A DNA stretch of 64,000 nt, taken from Citrobacter koseri. Lineage in GTDB: Bacteria > Pseudomonadota > Gammaproteobacteria > Enterobacterales > Enterobacteriaceae. Under the pieces are notes generated by a model that was given only the letters and a program-made list of their open reading frames with translations, ran no database searches and had not been told where the DNA came from. The stretch spans positions 186,001 to 250,000 of the forward strand of contig UAVY01000010.1 in assembly GCA_900446925.1 (NCBI GenBank), read 5' to 3'. Below, piece by piece: positions 46,077-57,824 of this stretch (within the stretch, counting starts at the first letter, position 1; every line of letters begins with the position of its first letter). Made by a program: the position numbers and the translations under genes.

Positions 46077-46205
46077 AATACCCGTCATACTTCACGCCGC
46101 AGATGCGTTGTCTGCGCTCGCTCACCCCAGTCACGTACTTTTGTACGCTCCCGGGGATTTGCTTGCTTGCCGCCTTCCTGCGACGCAAATTATTTAGGGT
46201 ATATT
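46077..46205. repeat. ERIC (IRU) element between ibpA and ibpB
   Basis: This element of about 127 bp has the ERIC core: AATACCCGTCATACTTC at one end, GCTCGCTCACCCCAGTCACGTACTTTTGTACGCTCCCGGGGATT-type centre, and TTATTTAGGGTATATT at the other end. Terminal inverted repeats AATACCC and GGGTATATT bound it. It sits inside the ibpA-ibpB transcription unit. Confidence 0.9.
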
Positions 46206-46288
46206 ATTGCCAGCGAATCCTCAGATTCGCATATGCTCCCTGACGGCGAGCACGGGGATAACAGGCCGCCAACGGCGACCTGACTGAA

Positions 46289-46702
46289 TCAGTTAATTTC
46301 GATACGGCGCGGTTTGTTCGCTTCTGGAATCACGCGCTCCAGGTCGATATACAGCAGACCGTTCACCAGGTTAGCGCCGCGAACATGAATGTTCTCTGCT
46401 AACTGGAATTTGCGTTCAAAGTTACGCTCTGCGATACCCTGGTAGAGATAGGTACGTTCTTTTTGCTCATCCGCGTGAGCGCCTTTTACCACCAGCAGAT
46501 TATCCTGAGCGGTAATTTCCAGTTCGCTTTCCGCAAAGCCTGCAACGGCAATCGCAATGCGGTAATGGTTTTCATCCACCAGCTCGACGTTATACGGAGG
46601 ATAACCGCCATTACTCTGGCTCTGGTTGTTTTCTAAGAGGTTAAACAGACGATCAAAACCAATGGCAGAACGGTACAGCGGGGATAAGTCAAAGTTACGC
46701 AT
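46289..46702 (-). CDS. ibpA: Small heat-shock protein IbpA
   Basis: This 137-residue sHSP partner of IbpB has an intact frame. It starts [25 protein letters not shown] and includes [58 protein letters not shown] and the IEIN tail (C-terminal IxI-type motif is RRIEIN). Transcribed from a sigma32 promoter at 46806-46835 with a leader of roughly 95 bases that resembles the ROSE-type thermometer. Confidence 0.97.
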   Translation of the reverse strand: MRNFDLSPLYRSAIGFDRLFNLLENNQSQSNGGYPPYNVELVDENHYRIAIAVAGFAESELEITAQDNLLVVKGAHADEQKERTYLYQGIAERNFERKFQLAENIHVRGANLVNGLLYIDLERVIPEANKPRRIEIN

Positions 46703-46798
46703 AATGAATAGCTCCTGAAATCAGCGAGAATAGTTGACCTTCCATCATGGACAGGTCAGGTAGCCAGAACACCCATCAGGCGTGCTCTTTATTTGCCT
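46703..46798 (-). ncRNA. ibpA 5' leader, probable ROSE-type RNA thermometer
   Basis: The leader between the sigma32 promoter and the ibpA ATG ends with TTTCAGGAGCTATTC before ATG, so the AGGAGC Shine-Dalgarno lies in a stretch able to pair with upstream GCT-containing sequence. E. coli and Salmonella ibpA leaders are known heat-labile ROSE elements. Identity is inferred from position and homology of the gene; folding was not computed. Confidence 0.65.
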
Positions 46799-46805
46799 AC
46801 ACCCT

Positions 46806-46835
46806 AAAAATGGGTCTGGAAATGAACTTTTCAAG
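46806..46835 (-). promoter_or_regulatory. sigma32 heat-shock promoter of ibpAB
   Basis: Minus strand: CTTGAAA (complement of 46829-46835), 14-bp spacer, CCCATTTTT (complement of 46806-46814). This is a very good match to the RpoH consensus CTTGAAA-N(11-16)-CCCCATnT. Confidence 0.9.
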
Positions 46836-47007
46836 CGCTTGCAGGGACTTTTTTTGCAGTTTGTTGTCTATCGCATAGACTGGGTGAACAGCACACATTG
46901 TTAAAGTGCGATAAGCGCCACAGTGCGACGTGATGGTGATGTTATTTTTCGCGACGGATCGCTATAACTCATCATGCAAACATCGATAATCAACAGATGA
47001 ATAAATC

Positions 47008-47340
47008 ATGATAAAAAATGTGTTGTTAACGCTGATGATGTGCAGTGGATTGGTTTTACTGGGTGGCTGCTCCAGCGTAATGTCACATACCGGCGGCAAA
47101 GAGGGGACCTACCCCGGCACACGCGCCAGCGCCGAAATGATCGGCAGCAGTGATACAAACTGGGGCACCAAATCGCTGGCAATCCTGGATATGCCCTTTA
47201 CCGCCGTCATGGATACGATACTCTTGCCGTGGGACTTCTTCCGCACAGACAGCTCAGTGAAGTCGCGAGTGGAAAAGAGCGAGGAGAAAACAAAGATGAC
47301 CAACGCCGTTATCCCCCCGGCAAGAATGCCCGTTCACTGA
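47008..47340 (+). CDS. yidQ: YidQ lipoprotein (DUF1375)
   Basis: This 110-residue lipoprotein is of unknown function. MIKNVLLTLMMCSGLVLLGGC is a signal with lipobox LGGC at 18-21, followed by SSVMSHTGGKEGTYPGTRAS and AILDMPFTAVMDTILLPWDF. The frame is intact. Convergent with yidR with essentially no gap. Confidence 0.94.
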   Translation: MIKNVLLTLMMCSGLVLLGGCSSVMSHTGGKEGTYPGTRASAEMIGSSDTNWGTKSLAILDMPFTAVMDTILLPWDFFRTDSSVKSRVEKSEEKTKMTNAVIPPARMPVH

Positions 47341-47341
47341 T

Positions 47342-48568
47342 TTATCGTTTGGTTTCCGTCACCCAAAGCTGGCGGAAACCGTCAACCTCTTCCATCCACG
47401 CGATTAACGCTCCATCCGGCGAAAAAACAACGGCGTCCGCGGAAGGCGGGCTGTCATGACTCGCCGTTAAAAAGGCGATTGCCCCGCTCTGCGCGTCGCA
47501 GCAGGCAATGCGGTTTTCCAGCACAAACCCCAACCACTGGCCTGACGGGTGCCAGTTGAACGCTGACTGAATATCAGTCGCGTTATGCGTAAGCTGGCGC
47601 GGCTCTCCCCCCTGCGCCGGGATCAGCCAGAGCTGGACAATACCGCGATCATCGCGCATCAAAAACGCAATGTCCGTGGCTTGCGGGTTACTCCGCACCC
47701 AATGGCGCGGAACGTCTACCAGCCCAGGGAAAGCGCGATCGTGCGTAAAGGTCAGACGGCGCTGAACAACGCCCGCAGGCGGCGCTGGCAGCGTTGATTC
47801 TGTTCCGGTCAGCGGCATATCGCCTGCCTGTTTCCAGCCTTTTTCATCCTGCGGCAACGCCACCAGAAACAGCTCCGGCACTTTTTCACCCTTCGCCGAC
47901 AAGGTATCGCCAATAAACGCCAGCGCATGATCGCCCACCCAACCCTCTTCGTAGGCGCGGTTAATGTCATCGCTGCCCGGCCGTGGCGCCGGCGTGGTCT
48001 GGCTCACTAACACGCACCAGTGGCTGCCGCTGTACTCCCGAGGATGCTGAACCGCCACCGTAACCGGGCCATACGGCACCGCAACGCCGACGTTGCGCAA
48101 GTCCAGCGCCGGATCGCGCTCATGCAGTACATGGTCGTTATAGGTGAAGCTGACACGCTCGCCGTTCGGACTGAACACATGCACATGGCTGCCGCCGCGC
48201 AGCGCGCCGGGCGTATACGGCACGGTGATGTCCATTGCATCCAGATTCGTCACGCGGTTTTGCGCCGCTATCACGCCGCGACGATGGTGGAAATCATAAT
48301 GCCACGTCTCGTCCGGGTTCTCCGGGCCATGAATGAACACATAGCGATCGTCTTGTGGATGAACGGTCACCACGCCAACGTGCGCGCCCTGCGTAGCGCG
48401 ATAAATGACCTCAATCTCGCCAGTCCGTACGTTGACGCGCTCAATCGTCTCACCGGTAAACGAGGCGCCTGACGGACGCACATCAAAAACCAGCCACTGG
48501 CTGTCCGCCGTCCAGGTGTTGGTATTCGTAAGCTGATGATGACGCGAAGCGAAAGTGATTTGTTTCAT
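47342..48568 (-). CDS. yidR: YidR, beta-propeller (TolB/DPP-like) cytoplasmic protein
   Basis: This 408-residue protein of unknown function has an intact frame. It starts MKQITFASRHHQLTNTNTW at 48568, with ADSQWLVFDVRPSGASFTGETIERVNV, GPENPDETWHYDFHHRRGVI, GGSHVHVFSPNGERVSFTYNDH, IAFLMRDDRGIVQLWLIPAQGGEPRQLTHN and FSPDGALIAWMEEVDGFRQLWVTET. Repeated W/FSPDG-type blades indicate a TolB/oligogalacturonide-lyase-like propeller. No signal peptide. An upstream opening to 48610 is not conserved. Confidence 0.92.
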   Translation of the reverse strand: MKQITFASRHHQLTNTNTWTADSQWLVFDVRPSGASFTGETIERVNVRTGEIEVIYRATQGAHVGVVTVHPQDDRYVFIHGPENPDETWHYDFHHRRGVIAAQNRVTNLDAMDITVPYTPGALRGGSHVHVFSPNGERVSFTYNDHVLHERDPALDLRNVGVAVPYGPVTVAVQHPREYSGSHWCVLVSQTTPAPRPGSDDINRAYEEGWVGDHALAFIGDTLSAKGEKVPELFLVALPQDEKGWKQAGDMPLTGTESTLPAPPAGVVQRRLTFTHDRAFPGLVDVPRHWVRSNPQATDIAFLMRDDRGIVQLWLIPAQGGEPRQLTHNATDIQSAFNWHPSGQWLGFVLENRIACCDAQSGAIAFLTASHDSPPSADAVVFSPDGALIAWMEEVDGFRQLWVTETKR

Positions 48569-48903
48569 GGAGATACCCTGATGCGCGGTTTTCGCATCAG
48601 GGTATAGCATTGGACGAAATTAGCCTACCCGTTTAACGTCGCCGACCAGCAGGATATAAGAGAGCTCCATTTGGGGAGGGTAGCTACCGCTTTTAAAAAC
48701 TCAGAATATTAACTTACTAACAGTCATGTTATTGCGATATTTAACTAAAATGCTGGCAACAAAAAGTGAATTCAGGATGCTGCTAATGATAATGTAGGTG
48801 ATAATGAGTTTCATTCGCGATTATGGTTTGTTAACATACCTGCCTGTTATAAACCAGTCTGCATCAATAAAATGGCCAGTGAAGGCCTCTTCCAGGCAGA
48901 AAT
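48569..48903. other. Control region between yidR and the iron-uptake-like locus
   Basis: This 335-bp AT-rich gap carries the start of a rightward unit. The only site I recognise is a Fur-box-like sequence at 48800-48818. Near 48850-48886 a stretch (AACCAGTCTGCATCAATAAA) is closely repeated at 48969-48988 inside the lipoprotein gene. Confidence 0.5.
48800..48818. promoter_or_regulatory. Candidate Fur box
   Basis: GATAATGAGTTTCATTCGC matches most positions of the 19-bp Fur consensus (GATAATGATAATCATTATC), and a second GATAAT-like run (AATGATAATG) lies just upstream at 48785-48794. It stands about 90 bp before the ChaN gene. Confidence 0.6.
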
Positions 48904-49782
48904 ATGCGAAAAAAAATAATCCTGACTTCTTTGATAGCGTTAGCCAGTCTGAGCCTGAGCTCCTGTAGCCAGCCTGCATCAATAAACCAGAATAAACCAT
49001 TACAAACAGCCCGCGTTTCTGACGGGCAAATAGTTGATTTAAAAAGCAATAAAACCATTACCAAACAAGAGCTTTTGGCTGAGCTTGCCGTTGCCCGGCA
49101 GCTTATTATTGGCGAAAAACACGATAATGCCGGACATCATCAGATTGAGCTCTGGCTTATTCAAAACCTGCCCACCCGGCGACCACAGGGGAGTGTGCTG
49201 CTTGAGATGCTGACGGCAGACCAGCAGCCCCGCGTTAACCAGGTTAAACGCTGGCTGAAAGATGATCCCGTGGTCCGGGATGGCCGTATTCAGGAACTGC
49301 TTAACTGGCAAAAAGGGTGGCCCTGGGAGATGTATGGCGACATAGTCATGCAGGCATTACGTGCGCCTTACCCTCTGCTCAATGCCAACATTGACCGGGA
49401 TCGGGTAATGGCGCTGTACAAAAAAAACGAATTTCCTGAAGGGAAAAAATCCACAGCACCTGCGGTACAAGAAGCTCTGCGCAAAACCATCATAGCCATG
49501 CATGAAGGCAACATTGAAGGCCAGCAACTGGCGTCAATGCTCTCTGTTCAGCAACAGCGGGATCGCTACATGGCCCGCCAGCTTCTGGATGCCCCGGCTC
49601 CGTCGTTGTTGATTGCAGGAGGTTATCACGCGTCAAAAAGCATCGGCGTACCGTTACACATAGAAGATCTCGCCCCCGGCACCCAGCCTGTGGTGTTGAT
49701 GCTCGCAGAAAAAGGGATGAACATCACCGTAGATCATGCTGACTACGTGTGGTTCGTGACGCCAGACACTGCAAAACGGTAA
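48904..49782 (+). CDS. ChaN-family iron-regulated lipoprotein
   Basis: This 292-residue lipoprotein of the ChaN/DUF399 family is known in Campylobacter to bind heme. Signal and lipobox: MRKKIILTSLIALASLSLSSC. The family core is LIIGEKHDNAGHHQIELWLIQNL, SVLLEMLTADQQPRV, RDGRIQELLNWQKGWPWEMYGDIV, and PAPSLLIAGGYHASKSIGVPLHI near the C-terminus. His residues in GEKHDN and GGYHASK are typical of the family. The frame is intact. It is the first gene of a set with TonB, a TonB-dependent receptor and a beta-propeller, so iron or heme uptake is the likely role. Confidence 0.85.
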   Translation: MRKKIILTSLIALASLSLSSCSQPASINQNKPLQTARVSDGQIVDLKSNKTITKQELLAELAVARQLIIGEKHDNAGHHQIELWLIQNLPTRRPQGSVLLEMLTADQQPRVNQVKRWLKDDPVVRDGRIQELLNWQKGWPWEMYGDIVMQALRAPYPLLNANIDRDRVMALYKKNEFPEGKKSTAPAVQEALRKTIIAMHEGNIEGQQLASMLSVQQQRDRYMARQLLDAPAPSLLIAGGYHASKSIGVPLHIEDLAPGTQPVVLMLAEKGMNITVDHADYVWFVTPDTAKR

Positions 49783-49789
49783 ACCATGG

Positions 49790-50578
49790 ATGATGAATAT
49801 TCTCTACCTTCCACGACCGGCAAAATGGAGCGGCTGGTTTATCTGTTCACTGCTGCTTCATGGACTGCTTTTCCTTGCGTTTGTCTGGCGGTTTTCCGAC
49901 GTACAGCCCGCCACGCCTCCTGCCCCGGCGATAATGCTGCAATGGGCCGATAATATCGAGGCTCCTTCTTCTCCTCTTCCGCTTCCGGTGGGAATCGCTC
50001 AGCAGGAATCCGCAGCGGCAGAAGAAAAGCAGCAGGCTGAGGACAGGCAGCAGCGTCCTGTCACTGAAGACAGGGATGCGACCATTGAAATAACCAGGAA
50101 GAAAAAGGCATCCGACGGGGAAAAGAAAAAGCCACGTCCACCACGTAAGATAAAGGATCAAACCAGCGACAGCAGCCACGCAGCCGTTTCCAGTAATGCC
50201 GCGCCTCAGGCCCCGGTCGAATCATCCCGTATTGCTGCGCCTTTCAACAGCGACTCAGCGAAGCGAGACAATTCCGGTGCATCCTGGGAAAGCAGAGTGA
50301 AAGGCTACCTTAACCGTTATAAACGTTACCCAGGCGATGCCAGAAAACGCGCACGAACCGGCACAGCCATAGTGACTTTTACCGTTAACGCGGAAGGCAC
50401 CGTTGTCAGTAATTCTCTGGCAACGTCTTCGGGAACCCTCTCTCTCGATCGCGAAGCTGTTGCCGTTTTAGAACGCGCTCAACCACTTCCCAGACCACCA
50501 GCTGAAATATTAGAGGGAGGCTTCTTTAAAGTAAAAATGCCGATTACCTTTGATCTGACGGAGTTAAGGGAAAATTAG
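49790..50578 (+). CDS. TonB-family energy transducer
   Basis: This 262-residue TonB paralog (HasB-like) has a single N-terminal TM helix (WSGWFICSLLLHGLLFLAFVW), a Pro/Lys/Glu/Gln-rich periplasmic spacer (GEKKKPRPPRKIKDQ), and a C-terminal TonB domain (SRVKGYLNRYKRYPGDARKRARTGTAIVTFTVNAEG, LDREAVAVLERAQPLPRPPAEI, FKVKMPITFDL). The S...H motif of TonB TM helices is seen in SLLLHG. The frame is intact; start 49790 or 49793. No exbB or exbD lies in this locus, so it must use the main ExbBD. It is dedicated to the adjacent receptor by location. Confidence 0.9.
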   Translation: MMNILYLPRPAKWSGWFICSLLLHGLLFLAFVWRFSDVQPATPPAPAIMLQWADNIEAPSSPLPLPVGIAQQESAAAEEKQQAEDRQQRPVTEDRDATIEITRKKKASDGEKKKPRPPRKIKDQTSDSSHAAVSSNAAPQAPVESSRIAAPFNSDSAKRDNSGASWESRVKGYLNRYKRYPGDARKRARTGTAIVTFTVNAEGTVVSNSLATSSGTLSLDREAVAVLERAQPLPRPPAEILEGGFFKVKMPITFDLTELREN

Positions 50579-50742
50579 CGACTCTGGTTCGTTTAACTGA
50601 AATTTGATATTCATTTTTATGCTGAACATTTTATCAGACTTCACTGCTGTCGAAAAAATCAAGAAAACGTCAGAGAAGTTTTATTAAAAAAATAAACAAA
50701 GATCTGGATCTTTTATTTATTACGATACTTCTAAGGATATGT

Positions 50743-53003
50743 ATGAACGTTATTAAACTGGCCATCGGCTCAGGCATATTATTGCTCAGCTGCGGTGCTT
50801 ACGCACAATCCATCAGTGAAAAAACAGGTACCGATAAAAAAGGAGCGGCAGAATTCAGCCCGCTCAACGTTTCTATCGGGAAGACGACCAGTGAGCAGGA
50901 AGCTCTTGAGAAAACAGGCGCGACCAGTTCCCGGACAACGGACAAAAACCTGCAATCACTCGACGCAACGCTGCGCAGCATGCCCGGTACTTATACCCAA
51001 ATCGATCCAGGCCAGGGAGCAGTAAGTGTGAATATTCGCGGCATGAGCGGATTTGGCCGCGTAAACACTATGGTGGACGGTATCACCCAAAGTTTTTACG
51101 GCTCCTCAACCTCCGGTACCACTGCACATGGCTCAACCAACAATATGGCTGGCGTACTTATCGACCCTAATTTTCTGGTAGCAGTTGATGTTACGCGCGG
51201 CGACAGCAGTGGCCCGGCAGGAGTCAACGCCCTGGCCGGTAGTGCAAACATGCGTACTATTGGCGTTGACGATGTGATATTTAACGGTAATACATATGGC
51301 CTTCGTTCACGTTTCTCAGTCGGCAGCAATGGGCTTGGGCGCAGCGGAATGATCGCCGTCGGTGGAAAAACCGACGCTTTTACGGATACAGGCAGCGTTG
51401 GCGTTATGGCCGCTGTGAGCGGCAGTTCTGTTTACTCTAATTTCTCAAATGGCTCTGGAATTAACAGCAAAGAGTTTGGTTATGATAAATATATGAAGCA
51501 GAACCCCAAATCCCAACTGTATAAAATGGATATCAGACCAGACGAATTTAACAGCTTCGAACTTTCCGCTCGAACCTATGAAAATAAATTTACACGTCGT
51601 GATATAACCAGTGACGACTATTACATTAAATATCATTACACCCCTTTTTCTGAATTAATTGACTTTAACGTAACGGCCAGTACCAGCCGCGGTAATCAAA
51701 AGTATCGTGATGGCTCGCTGTATACTTTCTACAAAACCTCAGCGCAAAATCGTTCTGACGCGCTGGATATCAACAATACCAGCCGGTTCACTGTCGCGGA
51801 CAATGACCTGGAGTTTATGCTGGGCAGCAAACTGATGCGTACCCGCTATGACCGGACCATTCACTCAGCGGCGGGCGACCCGCAAGCGAATCAGGAATCG
51901 ATCGAGAACAATCCGTTCGCACCCTCCGGCCAGCAGGATATTTCAGCGCTGTATACCGGGCTGAAGGTTACGCGCGGCATCTGGGAGGCAGATTTCAATC
52001 TCAACTACACACGTAACAGGATCACAGGGTACAAGCCCGCCTGCGATTCACGCGTTATCTGCGTGCCACAGGGTAGCTACGATATTGACGATAAGGAGGG
52101 TGGCTTCAACCCTTCAGTTCAGCTTTCTGCTCAGGTAACACCATGGCTTCAGCCGTTCATTGGCTACAGCAAATCCATGCGCGCCCGAACATCCAGGAGA
52201 TGTTCTTCTCTAATTCAGGAGGCGCATCCATGAACCCATTCCTGAAGCCTGAACGTGCAGAAACCTGGCAGGCGGGTTTTAACATTGATACCAGAGATTT
52301 ACTGGTCGAACAGGATGCCCTGCGCTTTAAGGCTCTGGCGTACCGCAGCAGGATCCAGAACTACATCTACAGCGAGTCTTATCTGGTTTGTTCTGGAGGT
52401 CGTAAATGCAGTATGGCTGAGGTGATTGGCAATGACTGGGAGGGCATGAGCGATGAATACAGCGACAATATGTACATCTACGTTAACTCGGCAAGCGACG
52501 TTATCGCAAAGGGCTTCGAACTGGAGATGGATTATGATGCAGGTTTTGCTTTTGGCCGACTCTCTTTCAGCCAGCAGCAAACAGACCAGCCAACCTCCAT
52601 CGCCAGCACCTACTTTGGCGCAGGGGATATGACCGAACTGCCCAGAAAATACATGACGCTGGATACCGGTGTTCGCTTCTTCGATAACGCGTTGACCCTG
52701 GGCACTATCATAAAATACACAGGCAAAGCTCGTCGCCTGTCGCCTGATTTTGAGCAGGACGAACATACCGGCGCAATAATCAAACAGGATTTACCGCAGA
52801 TCCCAACGATTATCGATCTCTATGGTACTTACGAGTACAACCGCAATCTGACACTGAAACTTTCGGTACAAAACCTGATGAACAGAGATTATTCGGAGGC
52901 GCTGAATAAGCTCAACATGATGCCAGGTCTTGGTGACGAGACCCACCCGGCCAATTCCGCGCGTGGCAGAACATGGATATTTGGCGGGGACATTCGTTTC
53001 TGA
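50743..53003 (+). CDS. TonB-dependent outer-membrane receptor (heme/siderophore type)
   Basis: This receptor of about 753 residues has a signal peptide MNVIKLAIGSGILLLSCGAYA, a plug domain (LQSLDATLRSMPGTYTQID, VSVNIRGMSGFGRVNTMVDGITQSFYG, VDVTRGDSSGPAGVNALAGSANM) and a barrel ending in RTWIFGGDIRF with the terminal aromatic Phe. A single missing base near 52185 splits it; restoring it reads SKSMRAPNIQEMFFSNSGG, the conserved RxPxxxE-like barrel motif of this family. The plug resembles heme/hemoglobin receptors (HasR/PfhR style), but ligand choice is not certain. A pair of Cys near CSGGRKCSMAEV and CDSRVICVP may form loop disulfides. Confidence 0.87.
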
Positions 53004-53071
53004 TGACAATTTCCGCCAGGTTCAGACAGTACGTTTTCTCTCTTATGTCAATTTTATTGCAGGAACGAAAA

Positions 53072-54247
53072 ATGAATATTTTCACTTTATCCAAAGCACC
53101 GCTATACCTGTTAATTTCACTATTTTTACCCACGATGGTCATGGCTATCGATCCACCTGAACGCGAACTTTCGCGATTTGCCCTGAAAACGAATTACCTT
53201 CAGTCCCCTGACGAAGGCGTCTATGAACTGGCTTTTGATAATGCCAGTAAAAAGGTGTTTGCAGCAGTCACCGATCGTGTAAATCGTGAAGCCAATAAAG
53301 GCTATCTGTATTCGTTTAATTCAGATTCGCTGAAAGTCGAAAATAAATACACGATGCCATACCGGGCATTTTCGCTGGCGATAAATCAGGATAAACATCA
53401 GCTCTATATCGGACACACCCAGTCAACGTCCCTGCGTATCAGTATGTTTGACACCTCAACCGGCAAACTGGTAAGAACCAGCGACAGGTTAAGTTTTAAA
53501 GCGGCAAACGCTGCAGATTCGCGTTTTGAGCATTTGCGCCATATGGTTTACAGCCAGGATTCCGATACCCTGTTTGTGAGTTATAGCAATATGCTGAAAA
53601 CGGCCGAGGGCATGAAGCCTCTGCATAAGCTGTTAATGCTCGACGGGACGACGCTTGCCTTAAAAGGCGAGGTTAAGGATGCTTACAAAGGTACAGCGTA
53701 TGGTCTGACGATGGATGAAAAAACACAGAAAATCTACGTTGGCGGAAGAGATTACATCAACGAAATTGATGCGAAAAATCAGACGCTGCTGCGTACCATC
53801 CCGTTGAAAGATCCGAGACCACAAATCACAAGTGTGCAGAATCTGGCGGTGGACTCCGCTTCTGACCGTGCCTTTGTGGTGGTATTCGACCATGACGATC
53901 GCTCCGGTACAAAAGATGGACTCTATATTTTTGACTTACGCGACGGTAAACAGCTTGGCTATGTGCACACAGGAGCCGGAGCTAACGCGGTGAAATACAA
54001 TCCGAAATATAACGAACTGTATGTCACCAACTTCACCAGCGGCACCATCAGCGTAGTGGATGCCACCAAATACAGCATCACCCGTGAATTTAACATGCCG
54101 GTCTACCCAAACCAGATGGTGTTATCGGACGACATGGATACCCTTTACATTGGCATCAAAGAAGGCTTTAACCGCGACTGGGATCCAGATGTGTTTGTAG
54201 AAGGGGCTAAAGAACGCATTCTGAGCATTGATTTGAATAAGTCGTGA
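53072..54247 (+). CDS. Exported YncE-like beta-propeller protein
   Basis: This 391-residue protein has signal peptide MNIFTLSKAPLYLLISLFLPTMVMA and seven-bladed propeller repeats: EGVYELAFDNASKKVFAAVTD, PYRAFSLAINQDKHQLYIGHT, GTAYGLTMDEKTQKIYVGGRDYINEIDAK, LAVDSASDRAFVVVFDHDD, ANAVKYNPKYNELYVTNFTSGTISVVDA and YPNQMVLSDDMDTLYIGIKE. Similar to periplasmic YncE, itself Fur-regulated in E. coli. The frame is intact; the start is chosen at the signal peptide after GGAACG. It closes the receptor locus and is followed by a terminator. Confidence 0.86.
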   Translation: MNIFTLSKAPLYLLISLFLPTMVMAIDPPERELSRFALKTNYLQSPDEGVYELAFDNASKKVFAAVTDRVNREANKGYLYSFNSDSLKVENKYTMPYRAFSLAINQDKHQLYIGHTQSTSLRISMFDTSTGKLVRTSDRLSFKAANAADSRFEHLRHMVYSQDSDTLFVSYSNMLKTAEGMKPLHKLLMLDGTTLALKGEVKDAYKGTAYGLTMDEKTQKIYVGGRDYINEIDAKNQTLLRTIPLKDPRPQITSVQNLAVDSASDRAFVVVFDHDDRSGTKDGLYIFDLRDGKQLGYVHTGAGANAVKYNPKYNELYVTNFTSGTISVVDATKYSITREFNMPVYPNQMVLSDDMDTLYIGIKEGFNRDWDPDVFVEGAKERILSIDLNKS

Positions 54248-54252
54248 TCGGA

Positions 54253-54284
54253 CCGTTCCCCTGTCAAACTGGCCGGGGGAACGG
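54253..54284 (+). terminator. Hairpin at the end of the receptor locus
   Basis: CCGTTCCCC (54253-54261) and GGGGAACGG (54276-54284) form a 9-bp stem with a 14-base loop, right after the beta-propeller stop. There is no U-run, so termination may be Rho-aided or the hairpin may only protect the 3' end. Confidence 0.6.
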
Positions 54285-54360
54285 CAAACCAGCGAAGTAC
54301 TGTAGTCCGCCGCGTCAGAGGGTTCCCGGATGGCGGCTTCTCTTAATCCAGGCCTGCCAC

Positions 54361-55174
54361 TTAATTCAGCACAAATTTCTCAATTGCGTATGCCACGCCG
54401 TCTTCCAGGTTGGATTTGGTGACAAAATTGGCCACCTCTTTCACCGACGGAATCGCGTTGTCCATCGCCACCCCCATGCCTGCATATTCGATCATCGCGA
54501 TGTCGTTTTCCTGATCGCCAATCGCCATGATTTCTTCCGGCTTGATCCCCAGCGCATCGGCCAGCGACTTCACGCCAGTGCCTTTATTGACGCGTTTATC
54601 CAGGATTTCGAGGAAGTACGGCGCACTTTTTAGCACGGTATATTTCTCTTTTACTTCCGCCGGAATACGCGCAATGGCCTGATCAAGGATGACAGGTTCA
54701 TCAATCATCATCACTTTCAAGGAACTGCGTTGCCGGGTCCATTTTCTCCGCTTCACAGAACACCAGCGGAATGGTGGCGACATAGGATTCATGTACGGTG
54801 TAGTAGCTGATATCACGGTTTGCGGTGTACAGCGTGTTGCGATCCAGCGCGTGGAAGTGTGAGCCGACTTCGCGGGACAACTTCTCCAGAAAGCGGTAAT
54901 CGTCATAGCTCAGCGCCGTTTGCGCAACGGTACTGCCATCGCCCGCTTTCTGCACCAGCGCGCCATTGTAGGTGATGCAGTAGTCGCCGGGTTGTTCCAT
55001 GTGAAGCTCTTTCAGATAGCTATGGACACCCGCATACGGACGGCCGGTGGTCAGCACCACGTTAACGCCACGGGCGCGCGCGGCGGCAATCGCCGTTTTT
55101 ACCGCAGGTGAAATGGTGTGATCGGGCAGCAAAAGGGTGCCATCCATATCGATAGCAATGAGTTTGATAGCCAT
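54361..55174 (-). CDS. yidA: HAD-family sugar phosphatase YidA
   Basis: YidA is a Cof-type HAD phosphatase of 270 residues acting on small sugar phosphates. Motif I: MAIKLIAIDMDGTLLLPDHTI; motif II VVLTTGRPYAGV; motif III Lys in KGTGVKSLADALGI; motif IV MAIGDQENDIAMIEYAGMGVAM. An extra base near 54715 splits it at the ATQFL-KVMMID joint. It is next to gyrB with only REP sequence between. Confidence 0.95.
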
Positions 55175-55286
55175 GAGTTCCCCGGATTAAATGAGTCCGT
55201 CCTCATGCTAACGCGATTCCGCTCAAAAAACAGCAATGAAAAGGGGGGATGGAAAGGGGAACCGGGATTCCCCTTTTGCAGATCGG

Positions 55287-55370
55287 TTGTAGGCCGGATA
55301 AGGCCTAAGCCGCCATCCGGCAGCTTAGGCTGATGAACTGCCTGATGGCGCTTCGCTTATCAGGCCTACA
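55287..55370. repeat. REP pair between gyrB and yidA
   Basis: TGTAGGCCGGATAAGGCCTAAGCCGCCATCCGGC followed by GCCTGATGGCGCTTCGCTTATCAGGCCTAC, in opposite orientations. It lies directly 3' of gyrB. Confidence 0.87.
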
Positions 55371-55376
55371 AGCTGA

Positions 55377-57814
<2,438 letters not shown>

Positions 57815-57824
57815 TTATCTTGGG

